From Catellatospora sichuanensis (GTDB lineage: Bacteria; Actinomycetota; Actinomycetes; Mycobacteriales; Micromonosporaceae): a stretch of DNA of 64,000 nt. Below, piece by piece: positions 9,528 through 18,770 of this stretch. Numbering within the stretch: position 1 is the stretch's first letter; each line of letters starts with the position of its first letter. Both the position numbers and the translations under genes were made by a program. Where the stretch lies: contig NZ_ML660184.1 in the NCBI RefSeq assembly GCF_007483665.1, positions 226,932 through 290,931 of the forward strand, in the 5' to 3' direction. Under the pieces are notes generated by a model. That model did no database searches. It saw nothing but the letters and a program-made list of their open reading frames with translations, and was not told the origin of the DNA.

Positions 9528-12128
9528 TCACCTCAGCTGGCGGGGGCCGGTGTCGGGGCGGGGGGTGGCTTCGGTCAGCTCGCCGCGCGCGTGCAGGACG
9601 GAGACGCCCGAGGCGTGCACCAGGACCGGGTTCAGCACCAGGTGGCGTAGGCGCGCGGTGTCGGCGGCCAGCCGACCGAGGCGGACCAGCAGCTCCGCCA
9701 GGGCGGACGCGTCGGCGGCGGCCAGCAGCGGGGCCGCCTTGGGCGCCCGGACCAGTGCGGCGGCGTCGGTATCGGTGAGCGGCGCGGCCCGCCAGGCCCG
9801 GTCACCCACCAGCTCGGTCACCGGCCCGGCCAGCCCGAACCCGACCACCGGCCCGAACGCAGGGTCATCGACGATCTCGATCACGCAGGCCACACCGGGC
9901 GACACCATCGGCTGCACCAGCACCTCCACGCCGGCACCGAACAAAGCCTCCAGATCGGCGTAGGCGCGCCGAACCTCGTCTGGGCCGCTGAGGTTGAGGC
10001 GTACCGCGCCCAAGTCGATCCGGTTCGGCCGGTCCGCGACCTTCAGCACCACCGGGGCCGAGTACGCCGCCGTCGCCGCCGCGGCAGCGTCCCCGCCGGC
10101 CGCCCGGGTGCTCGGCACCAAGGTGACGCCGTACGCGTCGAGCAGGGCGTCGACCGTTGGCGCGAGCGGATCGGCACCGGGCGGCGGGGGTGGCAGCGTG
10201 CCGGGCGGCTCGCGCAGCCAGGCGGCGCGCCGGGTCACCTGTGCGAGCGCCCGCACCGCCTCCTCGATCGACCGGTAGGACGGCACCTGCGCCGGTCCCC
10301 GCCCGGCGAGGAAGCTCGCCAGCACCGGCTTGTCCGCCTCCTCGACGACCTTGGCCAGCGCGTCGGCGTACGGCCCCAGCAAAGCCGTCTCCGCGCTCTG
10401 GTCGGCGGCGAGCGGGCCGGTGGGCAGCGGCGGCGCGACCACCACGATCACCGCATCGGTGTCGTCGCTGTGCAGCGCGGCGTGCACCGCGGCGGCGAAC
10501 TCGTCCGGCCCGGCGGCCGGGCCGACCGCACCCGCCCGGCCGACGCGCAGCCCGGCGGCCCGGATCTCGGCCGAGGCCAGCGCCGACAGCGCGAACGCGT
10601 TGCTCACCACGCCGATCCGGTCGCCGGTCGGCAGCGGCTGGGCCGCCAGCAGCGTCGCCACGTCGAACAGCTCGCCGACGGTGCCGACCTCGATCACGCC
10701 GGAGTGGGCCCGCAGCGCCTGCATCGCGGCGTCGTCCAGGGCGGAGCCGCCATGGCCGGTGTGCCCGGCCAGCATCACGATCGGCTTGTGCCGTCCCGCG
10801 GTGCGCACGATGCGGGCGAACTTGCGCGGGTTGCCGAACGACTCCAGGTACATCGCGACGACGTCGGTGTGCGGGTCCTCGGCCCAGAACTGCAGCAGGT
10901 CGTTGCCGGACACGTCGGCCCGGCGGCCCGCGCTGACGAAGCCGCTCATGCCCAGCCCGCGCCGCTCGGCCTCGGCCAGCAGCAGCAGGCCCAGCGTGCC
11001 GGAGTGGCAGAACAGGCTGACCCGGCCGGGGCCGGGCAGCCGCGGCACGAGCGTGGCGTTGAGGCGTACCGCGTGGTCGGCGATGCCGAGGCTGCCGGGG
11101 CCGATCACCCGCATGCCCGCGATCCGCGCGGCCCGCACCAGGTCGCGCCGCTGCGCCGGGTCCATCTCGGTGAGCACCAGCAGCCCGTGCACCCCGGCCG
11201 CGGCGGCGTCGGCCAGCACGTCCGGCAGCGCCAGGGGCGGCGTCGCCACGACCGCGAGATCGATCATCGGTTCGGCCTCCGACTCGCCCGGATGTGCCAG
11301 GCCGGATCCCGGCTCCCAGGGACGGGGCGACCCCGGCACACCGGGTGCGGCTGCCGCGCCCGCACCGTGGCTGCCGCCGGTGGGCGACGCGGTCACCGGT
11401 GCGGGGGCCAGGTCGGCGAGCGAGCGCAGTGGCCCGTCCGGGTGCACGTGGTGCACCGGCCCGGTGAAGCCCGAGGCGCGCAGGTGGGCCAGCACGGCCG
11501 CGCCGACGCCGTGGCCGGACGCGCTCGCGCCGTAGACGGCGATCGCGCGCGGGCGCAGCAGGCGGGCCACCGAACGGGCCTCGGTGCGCTGCTCGCGGTC
11601 GGCCTGCACGGCGCGGGAGCGCTCGGTGGGCGCGACCGGGAAGGTCAGCGTCACCACGCCGTCGGCGTAGCGCCGGGTGACCTCGTATCCGGCGTCGGTG
11701 AACACGCGCAGCATGGCGCCGTTCTCCGGGAGCACCTCGGCGACGAACCGGGTGACGCCCGCCTCGGCAGCCGCGGCGGCGAGGTACTCCAGGAGCACCG
11801 AGCCGACACCGCGGCCCTGGTAGGCGTCCTCGACCACGAACGCGACCTCGGCTTCGTGCGACAACGCGCCGAGCCGCTCGTAGCGGCCCACCGCGACCAG
11901 GCGCTCGCCCGCGGCGACCACGAACGCCTCCCGGTCGACGTGGTCGACGTTGACGAAGCGGTGCAGGTCGCGGGCGGGAATCCGGGGGTACGGCGAGAAG
12001 TAGCGCAGGTAGCGGGTGCGCTCGGAGAAGCGCGAGTGCATCGCCACCACCGCGTCGGCGTCCAACGGCGTGATCTGCCGCAGGTGGACCGTGGTGCCGT
12101 CGGAAAGCAGCACATCCGCGCCGGTCAC
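9528..12128 (-). CDS. GNAT-acyl-CoA synthetase fusion, Pat-type protein lysine acetyltransferase
   Basis: An 866-residue fusion. Residues about 10-165 are a GNAT acetyltransferase (acetyl-CoA motif YQGRGVGSVLLEYL). Then come a CoA-binding Rossmann domain (about 185-330, AIAVYGASASGHGVG), succinyl-CoA-ligase-like domains, and an ATP-grasp domain (about 640-860). GNAT at the N-terminus is the order of Streptomyces PatA; Salmonella Pat has it at the C-terminus. The SHTG loop usual in active ADP-forming acyl-CoA synthetases reads AGHTGHGGS here, which fits a regulatory rather than catalytic synthetase part. The likely role is acetylation of acetyl-CoA synthetase and other AMP-forming ligases. GTG 12128 lies 3 bp after the acuC stop, so the two are coupled. 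Confidence 0.82.
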   Translation of the reverse strand: MTGADVLLSDGTTVHLRQITPLDADAVVAMHSRFSERTRYLRYFSPYPRIPARDLHRFVNVDHVDREAFVVAAGERLVAVGRYERLGALSHEAEVAFVVEDAYQGRGVGSVLLEYLAAAAAEAGVTRFVAEVLPENGAMLRVFTDAGYEVTRRYADGVVTLTFPVAPTERSRAVQADREQRTEARSVARLLRPRAIAVYGASASGHGVGAAVLAHLRASGFTGPVHHVHPDGPLRSLADLAPAPVTASPTGGSHGAGAAAAPGVPGSPRPWEPGSGLAHPGESEAEPMIDLAVVATPPLALPDVLADAAAAGVHGLLVLTEMDPAQRRDLVRAARIAGMRVIGPGSLGIADHAVRLNATLVPRLPGPGRVSLFCHSGTLGLLLLAEAERRGLGMSGFVSAGRRADVSGNDLLQFWAEDPHTDVVAMYLESFGNPRKFARIVRTAGRHKPIVMLAGHTGHGGSALDDAAMQALRAHSGVIEVGTVGELFDVATLLAAQPLPTGDRIGVVSNAFALSALASAEIRAAGLRVGRAGAVGPAAGPDEFAAAVHAALHSDDTDAVIVVVAPPLPTGPLAADQSAETALLGPYADALAKVVEEADKPVLASFLAGRGPAQVPSYRSIEEAVRALAQVTRRAAWLREPPGTLPPPPPGADPLAPTVDALLDAYGVTLVPSTRAAGGDAAAAATAAYSAPVVLKVADRPNRIDLGAVRLNLSGPDEVRRAYADLEALFGAGVEVLVQPMVSPGVACVIEIVDDPAFGPVVGFGLAGPVTELVGDRAWRAAPLTDTDAAALVRAPKAAPLLAAADASALAELLVRLGRLAADTARLRHLVLNPVLVHASGVSVLHARGELTEATPRPDTGPRQLR

Positions 12129-12131
12129 GGC

Positions 12132-13307
12132 TCAGTCCCGCGGGTCGTGCGGGTCGAGCCCGTGCAGCGGGAAGACCGCCCGGCGCGCCGCCATGATCGC
12201 TCGGTCCAGCCGGTCTCCGTCGGACTCGGGCTGCCACGGGGTGAACGTCACGTCGCCACCGTCGGTGAGCGTGGTCGGCACGTCCCGGCCGGGCACGCGC
12301 GCGGCGGCGAACCGCCGCCACGACTCCGGCAGCGGCGTGGCCGGGTCCAGCGGCTCGCCGGTGACCATCGCCAGCAGGTGGGTCCAGGCCCGCGGCACCA
12401 CCTCGACCAGGGCGTATCCGCCCCCGCCGGTGGCCACCAGCCGCCCTTCGCACAGCTCGTCGGCCAGCGCCCGCACGGCCAGCTGAGCCGCCCGCTGCCC
12501 GTCCACGGTCAGCCGCAGGTTCGCCAGCGGGTCCAGCCGGTGCGTGTCCGCCCCGGCCTGCAGCACGATGAGCTGCGGCCGGAACGCGCGCACCACCGAC
12601 GGCACCACCGCGTGGTACGCGCGCAGCCAGCCCGTATCGCCGGTGCCCGGGGGCAGCGGCACGTTCACCGCGGTGCCCTCCGCCTTCGGGCCGCCGGTCT
12701 CCTCGACGTATCCGGTGCCGGGGAACAGCGTCAGCGGGCCCTCGTGCAGGCTCACCGTGAGCACCCGCGGATCGTCGTAGAAGATCTCCTGCACGCCGTC
12801 GCCGTGGTGCACGTCGATGTCGATGTACGCGATCCGCTCCGCACCCTGGGCCAGCAGGTCGGCGATGGCGACGGCCGGGTCGTCGTACACGCAGAACCCG
12901 GCCGCGCGGGCCGGCATGGCGTGGTGCAGGCCGCCCGACACGTTGACGGCGCGCTGTGCCCGGCCCGACCACACGGCCCGTGCCGCGGCCAGCGTCGCGC
13001 CGCAGACCAGCGCCGACGACTCGTGCATGTGCTCGAAGACGGGGTTGTCCGGGGTGTTGAGGCCGTACCCGCGGAAGAACGGGTCGTCCGGCGCGGCCCG
13101 CACCGCGTCCAGATAGTCCCGGCGGTGCACCCGCAGCAGCTCGGCCTCGGTGGCCGGTTCCGGTGCGACCAGCTCCACCCCGGGCCGGTCGAGCACGCCC
13201 AGCTCGCGGGCCAGCGCCATGGTCAGCTCGACCCGCACCGGGTTCAGCGGATGGTCGCCCAGGTCGTAGGCGAGCAGCGCGTCGCTCCACACCACGGTCG
13301 CCGTCAT
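12132..13307 (-). CDS. acuC: AcuC-type protein deacetylase (histone deacetylase family)
   Basis: A 391-residue class I HDAC-like enzyme, close to the usual AcuC length. The zinc and charge-relay motif DIDVHHGDGVQEIFYDDPRV lies near residue 140, the early HPLNPVR segment near residue 19, and the GGGGY loop (ATGGGGYALVEV) near residue 310. In Bacillus, AcuC deacetylates and reactivates acetyl-CoA synthetase. Here it lies 22 bp after sseA and 3 bp before the Pat-type acetyltransferase, so writer and eraser are co-expressed. ATG 13307. Confidence 0.9.
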   Translation of the reverse strand: MTATVVWSDALLAYDLGDHPLNPVRVELTMALARELGVLDRPGVELVAPEPATEAELLRVHRRDYLDAVRAAPDDPFFRGYGLNTPDNPVFEHMHESSALVCGATLAAARAVWSGRAQRAVNVSGGLHHAMPARAAGFCVYDDPAVAIADLLAQGAERIAYIDIDVHHGDGVQEIFYDDPRVLTVSLHEGPLTLFPGTGYVEETGGPKAEGTAVNVPLPPGTGDTGWLRAYHAVVPSVVRAFRPQLIVLQAGADTHRLDPLANLRLTVDGQRAAQLAVRALADELCEGRLVATGGGGYALVEVVPRAWTHLLAMVTGEPLDPATPLPESWRRFAAARVPGRDVPTTLTDGGDVTFTPWQPESDGDRLDRAIMAARRAVFPLHGLDPHDPRD

Positions 13308-13329
13308 GCCGCGCCCTCGCTCCGCTCGC

Positions 13330-14145
13330 TCATACGCGGCCGACCGGCCGGGACGGGTCGGTGATCCAGTTGCTCCAGGAGCCGACGTAGAGCGCGGCGT
13401 CGGTGCGGCCCGCGGCGTGCAGGGCCAGCACGGTGTGCGCGGCGGTCACGCCGGAGCCGCAGTATGCCCCGATCGGCCCGTCGCCGAGGTCGGCGAACAC
13501 GTCGGCGAGGTCGGCGCGCAGCGTTCCGTCGGCGGCGACCAGCTCCCCGTAGGGCAGGTTGCGGGCGCCCGGGATGTGCCCGGCCACCGCGTCGATCGGC
13601 TCGGTCTCGCCCCGGAACCGCGGCCCGACCCGCGCGTCCAGCAGGACCCCGTCCGCGGCGAGCACGGCCGCGGCGGCGGCGTCGAGCACCGGCATACCTC
13701 CGGGCACGACGACCACGTCGCCCCGGACCAGCTCGGCCGGCTTGTCGGTCACCTCGCCGCCCGCGACGGACCAGGCGGCGAAGCCGCCGTCGAGCACGCG
13801 TACGTCGGCGTGTCCGGCCCAGCGCAGCGTCCACCAGGCACGGGCCGCGGCCATGCCGTCACCGGCGTCGTAGACGACGACCGGCCTGCCTTCGCGTACG
13901 CCCGCGGCGCGCAGCGCGCCCTCCAGCGCCTCCGGGTGCGGCAGCGGGTGGCGGCCGGCCGGACCGGGCGGCCCGCACAGGTCGCGGTCCAGGTCGACGA
14001 AGACCGCACCCGGCAGGTGGCCGGCGTCGTAGTCGTCGCGGCCGGGCGGGCCGGACAGCCGCCACCGCACGTCCAGCAAGGTCGTGGGCTGCCCGGAGCG
14101 GAGGCGGTCGGCCAGTTCCGCCACAGTGATCAGTGGAGTACGCAC
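13330..14145 (-). CDS. sseA: sulfurtransferase (tandem rhodanese, SseA-like)
   Basis: A 271-residue protein with two rhodanese domains: an inactive N-terminal one (about residues 5-130; TTLLDVRWRL) and a catalytic C-terminal one (about 155-265) with active-site Cys229 in CGSGVTA. That loop is typical of 3-mercaptopyruvate sulfurtransferases rather than CRKG-type thiosulfate rhodaneses. It moves sulfane sulfur to thiol acceptors or cyanide. GTG 14145 starts the gene, which heads the sseA-acuC-patA unit. Confidence 0.87.
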   Translation of the reverse strand: MRTPLITVAELADRLRSGQPTTLLDVRWRLSGPPGRDDYDAGHLPGAVFVDLDRDLCGPPGPAGRHPLPHPEALEGALRAAGVREGRPVVVYDAGDGMAAARAWWTLRWAGHADVRVLDGGFAAWSVAGGEVTDKPAELVRGDVVVVPGGMPVLDAAAAAVLAADGVLLDARVGPRFRGETEPIDAVAGHIPGARNLPYGELVAADGTLRADLADVFADLGDGPIGAYCGSGVTAAHTVLALHAAGRTDAALYVGSWSNWITDPSRPVGRV

Positions 14146-14217
14146 ACTCGCCAGTCAACACCATCGGCGGGCGTGTGTCGTAGCGCACTGTCCCACCCCG
14201 CTGGGAGACTTCCGGCC

Positions 14218-14649
14218 ATGTCTTTCGCCGGTCGCATCAGCATGGTGACCCTCGGTGTCACCGACCTGGCCCGCTCCACCGCCTTCTACCAGGCGCTGGG
14301 CTGGCCGCTGTCCGCTCGCTCGCAGGACGGCATCAGCTTCTTCCGCACCGCGGGCGCCCTGCTGGCGCTCTTTCCCAGCGCCGAGCTGGCCGCCGACGCG
14401 CTGCAGCCCGCGCACGAGCCGGCCGGGTTCCGCAACGTCACGTGCGCGGTGAACCTCGCCACCGAGGCCGCGGTGGACGAGGCGCTCGCGACAGCCGTGG
14501 CGGCCGGTGCGACACTGCTGAAACCCGCCCAGAAGGTGGAGTGGGGCGGCTATTCGGGCTACTTCGCCGATCCGGACGGACATGCCTGGGAGGTGGCATA
14601 CAACCCGTTCTGGCCGCTCAACGACGCGGGCCTGCCCGAACTGCCATGA
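14218..14649 (+). CDS. VOC-family (glyoxalase/bleomycin-resistance fold) protein
   Basis: A 143-residue single-module pair with VTLGVTDLARSTAFYQALGW at residues 10-29 and the closing GYFADPDGHAWEVAYNPFW near residue 115, the usual VOC signature with a metal-ligand Glu. The substrate is unknown; such proteins range from dioxygenases to antibiotic-binding proteins. ATG 14218 begins right at the conserved N-terminus. Confidence 0.82.
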   Translation: MSFAGRISMVTLGVTDLARSTAFYQALGWPLSARSQDGISFFRTAGALLALFPSAELAADALQPAHEPAGFRNVTCAVNLATEAAVDEALATAVAAGATLLKPAQKVEWGGYSGYFADPDGHAWEVAYNPFWPLNDAGLPELP

Positions 14650-14748
14650 GCGGCGCGGCCACAGGTTGATCAACAGACATACGCCGACGGGTGTCGCTGC
14701 GGTGACACGCAATAGAATCGCAGCCAGCGACTTGGAGAGGACCCGTTC

Positions 14749-15453
14749 ATGTCCGACCTCATTGACACCACCGAGATGTACCTGCGCACCATCCTCGAGC
14801 TCGAGGAGGAGGGCGTGCCGCCGCTGCGCGCCCGCATCGCCGAGCGCCTGCACCAGAGCGGCCCCACGGTCAGCCAGACCGTGGCCCGTATGGAGCGCGA
14901 CGGTCTGCTGACCGTCGTGGAGACCGATCGCCATCTGCAGCTGTCCGAGTCCGGCCGGGCACACGCCGTCGCCGTCATGCGCAAGCACCGCCTCGCCGAG
15001 CTGCTCCTGGTCAACGTCATCGGCATGCCCTACGAGGAGGCCCACGAAGAGGCCTGCCGGTGGGAGCACGTGATGAGCGACGCCGTGGAGAAGCGCGTCT
15101 ACGACCTGCTGAACCGGCCCACCCGGTCACCGTACGGCAACCCGATCCCCGGCCTGGACGCCCTCGACATCAAGCCCCGCGACACCGAGGGCGGCGACAC
15201 CCCCGAGCGCAACCTCGCCTTCCCCGGACTCACCGGCCAGGTCGTGGTCCGCCGGATCTGCGAGAGCGTGCAGACCGACTCCGAGGTGCTGCGCCAGCTG
15301 CACGCCGCCGGCGTCGACCCGGGCGCGACGGTCACCGTCGCCCAGGAGCGCGACGGCGTCTCGATCGACCACGGCGGCGAACCTGTCCGCCTGCCCCGCG
15401 AGGTCGCCTCGCGAGTGTTCGTCACAGTATCGCTGGCGCCCGCAGCTGTGTAG
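14749..15453 (+). CDS. DtxR/IdeR-family metal-dependent transcriptional repressor
   Basis: A 234-residue protein: winged helix-turn-helix (residues 1-65, LRARIAERLHQSGPTVSQTV), a dimerisation and metal domain (about 66-140), and a C-terminal SH3/FeoA-like domain (about 150-230). Counting gives Met10, Cys103, Glu106 and His107 for the primary metal site and His80, Glu84 and His99 for the ancillary site, the full DtxR/IdeR ligand set shifted by one. It should therefore respond to Fe(II) (or Mn) and control iron uptake and storage. No iron-uptake gene is adjacent. The upstream TAGAAT at 14713 could be a -10 element, and the segment GTTGATCAAC (14665-14674) is palindromic. Confidence 0.9.
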   Translation: MSDLIDTTEMYLRTILELEEEGVPPLRARIAERLHQSGPTVSQTVARMERDGLLTVVETDRHLQLSESGRAHAVAVMRKHRLAELLLVNVIGMPYEEAHEEACRWEHVMSDAVEKRVYDLLNRPTRSPYGNPIPGLDALDIKPRDTEGGDTPERNLAFPGLTGQVVVRRICESVQTDSEVLRQLHAAGVDPGATVTVAQERDGVSIDHGGEPVRLPREVASRVFVTVSLAPAAV

Positions 15454-15478
15454 CCGGCGCCCGCCTCCGGCGAGCGCG

Positions 15479-15563
15479 GCGTTCGGCCTCTCAGCCGGCG
15501 TCACGCGCCAGTCGTCGGCTTCGCTTACCTCCTTGGTGGCGCGTGACGCCGGCGGCCGAACGC
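15479..15563. repeat. long inverted repeat downstream of the DtxR gene
   Basis: The segment at 15479-15510 and the segment at 15537-15563 are inverted copies over about 27 bp, the left arm carrying an extra TCTCA. Shared blocks are GCGTTCGGCC and GCCGGCGTCACGCGCCA. It is non-coding and starts 25 bp after the dtxR stop. Confidence 0.75.
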
Positions 15564-15597
15564 GGTGGGCGGCAGGGTCGAACACGGGTCGTTGATG

Positions 15598-15649
15598 AAC
15601 GAGGTTCCGTTCGCGCCGTTCTGATGGCGCGACGGGGCCTCGTTCTTTT
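15598..15649 (+). terminator. terminator between the convergent DtxR and lipoprotein genes
   Basis: AACGAGGTTCCGT (15598-15610) pairs, with two G-U pairs, to ACGGGGCCTCGTT (15632-15644). It is followed by CTTTT, which gives a rare U-tract for this genome. Confidence 0.65.
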
Positions 15650-15657
15650 CGCGCAGG

Positions 15658-16188
15658 TCAGACTCCGGCGCGGTCGATGTCCTTGGCCAGCTCGACGACG
15701 TCGGGCAGCAGGGCCGCGGCGTCGCCGCCCTCCGGCAGGGTGACCTTCAGCACGAGCAGGCGGGCGTTGCCGGCCAGCCAGCCGATCTCCACGTACGGCC
15801 CGCGGCCCTTGACGGCTGGTTTGAGCTGCGAGTAGGCGACCTTGCCCAGCGCCGTCACGGCCTTCGCGCCGTCGGGCAGCATCGCGGCCCGGAACACGGC
15901 GACGTCGGCCTTGCTGGGGGTGACCGACACGCTCAGTTCGGGTAGCGCCGCCTCGGTCGGCCGGGCCACGCACGTGCTGGTCTTGTCGTGGTTCGCCGCG
16001 CCGGCCACCGCCATGCGCACGTGCAGCCGCTGCTCGATGCGGGGGAAGTCCAGCAGCAGGCAGGCGCCGGTCGGCGCGGGAGGGCTTGGCGACACCACCG
16101 CGGGCGGCTCGTGCGCGGACGCCCCGGCGCCCGAGCAGCCGGCCAGCAGCGTTCCGCTCGCCATCAGGGCCACCACCGTCGTCCGCAC
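15658..16188 (-). CDS. hypothetical secreted lipoprotein
   Basis: 176 residues. The N-terminus is a lipoprotein signal, MRTTVVALMASGTLLAGC, with lipobox LLAGC and Cys18. A Pro/Ser-rich linker follows, then a globular domain with Cys pairs in the exported part (GACLLLDFPRIEQRL; STCVARP). It resembles DUF3558-type actinobacterial lipoproteins in layout, but I do not recognise the domain with certainty. It would be anchored on the outer face of the membrane. Confidence 0.65.
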   Translation of the reverse strand: MRTTVVALMASGTLLAGCSGAGASAHEPPAVVSPSPPAPTGACLLLDFPRIEQRLHVRMAVAGAANHDKTSTCVARPTEAALPELSVSVTPSKADVAVFRAAMLPDGAKAVTALGKVAYSQLKPAVKGRGPYVEIGWLAGNARLLVLKVTLPEGGDAAALLPDVVELAKDIDRAGV

Positions 16189-16261
16189 CGGACCAAACTA
16201 GCCGCTGCCGGGGTACGCCGAAAGTCCGGTCGCGCCCCGACCGAGTGCCTAACCTGAGGCC

Positions 16262-16639
16262 ATGACGGGAAAAGTGGTGCATTTCGAGCTTCCGGCCGAC
16301 GACGTCGAGCGGGCCCGCGCGTTCTACACCGACGCCTTCGGCTGGCAGCTCGACGCCATGCCGGAGTTCGACTACATCTGGGTGCGCACCGTCGCCACGG
16401 ACGACCGGGGCAACCCCACCGAGCCCGGTGCCATCAACGGCGGCATGACCCGGCGCGAGGCGCCGGTGACCGGGCCGGTCATCACGGTCGAGGTCGAGGA
16501 CATCGACACCGCCCTGGCCAAGATCGTCTCGTGTGGCGGCCGGGTGCTCCAGGAACGCCAGGCCGTCGGCACGATGGGCTTCACCGCGTACATCGCCGAC
16601 AGCGAGGACAACACGGTCGGGCTCTGGCAGAACGCGTGA
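16262..16639 (+). CDS. VOC-family protein
   Basis: 125 residues with both betaalphabetabetabeta halves: VVHFELPADDVERARAFYTDAFGW at the start and IADSEDNTVGLWQ at the end. This subtype (VHFELPADD...GWQ) is frequent in actinobacteria, and its ligand is unknown. It stands alone: the upstream lipoprotein gene is divergent and the downstream gene convergent. Confidence 0.82.
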   Translation: MTGKVVHFELPADDVERARAFYTDAFGWQLDAMPEFDYIWVRTVATDDRGNPTEPGAINGGMTRREAPVTGPVITVEVEDIDTALAKIVSCGGRVLQERQAVGTMGFTAYIADSEDNTVGLWQNA

Positions 16640-16674
16640 CGGGGCGGGATCCCCCGCCCCGTCACGCGATCCGG

Positions 16675-17490
16675 TCAGCCCTGCTTCTCGATCTGGCTGC
16701 GCATCTGCACGAACTCGGCCTTGACCTCGTCCACGGTCTTGAAGTACCAGACCACCATGCCCAGGCTGCCCTTGTCGGCCCAGGCGCAGACCACGAGCGG
16801 CACCGCCTCGGCCTTGGCGCTGCCGCACTTCGCCTCGCCGCCGAGCGGGCCCGGGTCGACCGGAGCGATCCCGGTGGCGACGACACCCGAGGTGCCCATG
16901 CCCGTGAACGCGGCATCGAGCTCCCGGCCGGGATTGGTGATCGGCGCCGCGGCCGCGAAGATCATCACCAGGTCCTGCTTGGCCTGGTCGCCGTAGAACG
17001 CCGCCACGGCGGCCGTCGACGACGGCAGCATCGTCTCGAAGCTGCCCTTCATGGTCTCCGTCAGCGTCTGGAGCTGCGGATCGGTGGACTTGACGCGTCC
17101 CGCGAGCGTGGCCGGCGCGACCACGGTGATCGGCTTGGCCGCGGCCTGCGCGCTGGCCGAGGCGAGCACGTCCTCGACGCCCTGCTCGATCTGGTCTGCG
17201 GTGTCCTTGAGCAGGTACCAACCGCCGACGCCACCGCCGCAGCAGAGCAGCAGCACGCCGAGCCCGATGCCGATCCACAGGCCGGCCCGGGACTTCTTCG
17301 GGGCCGGCGGCACGGGCTGCCCCGGGTAACCGGGCTGGCCGGGATACCCCGGCTGCGCCGGGTAGCCGGGCTGGGCGGGATATCCGGGCTGCACGGGATA
17401 GCCCGGCTGGGCGGGATATCCGGGCTGGGCGGGTTGGCCGGGCTGCTGCGGGTAGCCGGGCTGTTCCGGGGACGGGGGCGGATACGACAT
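16675..17490 (-). CDS. membrane protein with QPGYPA repeats and an exported C-terminal domain
   Basis: 271 residues. Residues about 6-60 are Pro/Gly/Gln/Tyr-rich with about eight copies of a QPGYPx hexapeptide, cytoplasmic and disordered. A basic stop (KKSR) is followed by one transmembrane helix (about 70-92, [24 protein letters not shown]) and an exported domain of about 175 residues. The repeats show at DNA level as a near-periodic 18-bp array (17317-17460), likely to vary in copy number. The exported domain is not recognised. ATG 17490 is preceded by AGGAG five bases upstream. Confidence 0.65.
   Translation of the reverse strand: MSYPPPSPEQPGYPQQPGQPAQPGYPAQPGYPVQPGYPAQPGYPAQPGYPGQPGYPGQPVPPAPKKSRAGLWIGIGLGVLLLCCGGGVGGWYLLKDTADQIEQGVEDVLASASAQAAAKPITVVAPATLAGRVKSTDPQLQTLTETMKGSFETMLPSSTAAVAAFYGDQAKQDLVMIFAAAAPITNPGRELDAAFTGMGTSGVVATGIAPVDPGPLGGEAKCGSAKAEAVPLVVCAWADKGSLGMVVWYFKTVDEVKAEFVQMRSQIEKQG
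17317..17460. repeat. near-tandem 18-bp coding repeats (QPGYPx)
   Basis: Degenerate 18-bp units built on CCGGGCTG and GGGTA/GATATCC, read on the minus strand as [12 protein letters not shown] and QPGYPG. They form the N-terminal low-complexity tail of the membrane protein at 16675-17490. Confidence 0.65.
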
Positions 17491-17668
17491 GGGGGCTCCT
17501 GGCACTCGGGGTCAGCGCATCGTATCGGCGCACCCTGTCATCCGGACCCGTCGGTGTCCGGGTCCGGACGCAGGACGGCACCGCTCGGGCGAGGGCGCGC
17601 CGAGTCCCCGTCCCGCGGGGACCCGGCTACGCGGGCGCGCCCGCCCCGTCCGGGGAGAAGATGGAGTC

Positions 17669-18670
17669 ATGACCGCTATGCGACGCATCGGCAGCAACGG
17701 ACCCGAGGTCAGCGCCATCGGCCTCGGCTGCATGGGCATGAGCTTCGCCTACGGGCAGCGCGACGACGAGGGGTCGGCCGCGACGCTGCGGCGTGCCCTG
17801 GACATCGGGGTGACGCACTTCGACACCGCCGACATGTACGGGTTCGGCCACAACGAGGAGCTGATCGGCCGCACCATCGGCGACCGGCGCGACGAGTACG
17901 TGCTGGCCACCAAGTTCGCCAACCGCGGCGAGCCGGACGCGCAGGGCGACGTCGTCCGGCGCTGGGTCGACTCGTCGCCGCAGTGGGCCCGCCAAGCGGT
18001 GGAGGACTCGCTGCGCCGCCTGCGCACCGACCACATCGACCTGTACTACATGCACCGGCGCAGCCCCGACGTGCCGATCGAGGACACCGTCGCGGCCATG
18101 GCCGACTTCGTCAAGCAGGGCAAGGTCCGCTACCTCGGGTTGTCCGAGGTCAGCCCTGCGACGCTGCGGGCCGCCCACGCCGTGTTCCCGATCACCGCGG
18201 TGCAGATGGAGTACTCCCTGTTCACCCGCTTCGTCGAGGACGAGATGCTGGCGACCTGCCGCGAGCTCGGGGTGGGCCTGGTGGCGTACTCCCCCGTCGG
18301 CCGCGGCTGGCTCACCGGCAAGATCACCTCACCGGCGGATCTGGCCGCCGACGACTTCCGGCGCACCGTGCCGCGTTTCGCCGAGGAGAACTTCGCCCAC
18401 AACATGGCCCTGGTGCAGGCCGTCCGCGAGGTCGCCGACGAGATCGGGGCGACACCCGCCCAGGCCGCGCTGGCCTGGCTGCTCGCCCAGGGCGACGACG
18501 TCCTGCCGATCCCCGGCACCAAACGCGTGCCGTACCTCGAGGAGAACACCGCCGCCGCCGACCTCGTCCTCACCGCAGACCAACTCCGACGCCTCACCGA
18601 AGCCGTCCCACCCGACGCCGTGGCCGGCGAACGCTACGCCGAATCCGGCATGGCCACCGTCAACCAGTAA
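17669..18670 (+). CDS. aldo/keto reductase
   Basis: A 333-residue (alpha/beta)8 NADPH-dependent oxidoreductase of the AKR13/YakC-like branch. The catalytic set is visible: Asp in FDTADMYG (Asp and Tyr, near residue 56), Lys in ATKFANRG, and His in YYMHRRSP (near 128). The cofactor end is [13 protein letters not shown] near residue 275. Such enzymes reduce aldehydes and ketones; no pathway context is present. ATG 17669. A family A hairpin repeat begins 5 bp after its stop. Confidence 0.88.
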   Translation: MTAMRRIGSNGPEVSAIGLGCMGMSFAYGQRDDEGSAATLRRALDIGVTHFDTADMYGFGHNEELIGRTIGDRRDEYVLATKFANRGEPDAQGDVVRRWVDSSPQWARQAVEDSLRRLRTDHIDLYYMHRRSPDVPIEDTVAAMADFVKQGKVRYLGLSEVSPATLRAAHAVFPITAVQMEYSLFTRFVEDEMLATCRELGVGLVAYSPVGRGWLTGKITSPADLAADDFRRTVPRFAEENFAHNMALVQAVREVADEIGATPAQAALAWLLAQGDDVLPIPGTKRVPYLEENTAAADLVLTADQLRRLTEAVPPDAVAGERYAESGMATVNQ

Positions 18671-18674
18671 CGAA

Positions 18675-18722
18675 AGGAAGGGCACCTTCACATCGCAATA
18701 CGTAGAGGAAGGTGCCCTTCCT
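18675..18722. repeat. palindromic repeat family A, copy 2
   Basis: 15-bp perfect arms (18675-18689 and 18708-18722) with an 18-nt centre. The sequence is nearly identical to the copies at 1934 and 45074. It lies between the convergent aldo/keto reductase and EamA genes. Confidence 0.85.
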
Positions 18723-18770
18723 AACGCGGGGTTGGTCGTGGCCTGCGGGTTTGGGCACGGTGGTCGGCGG

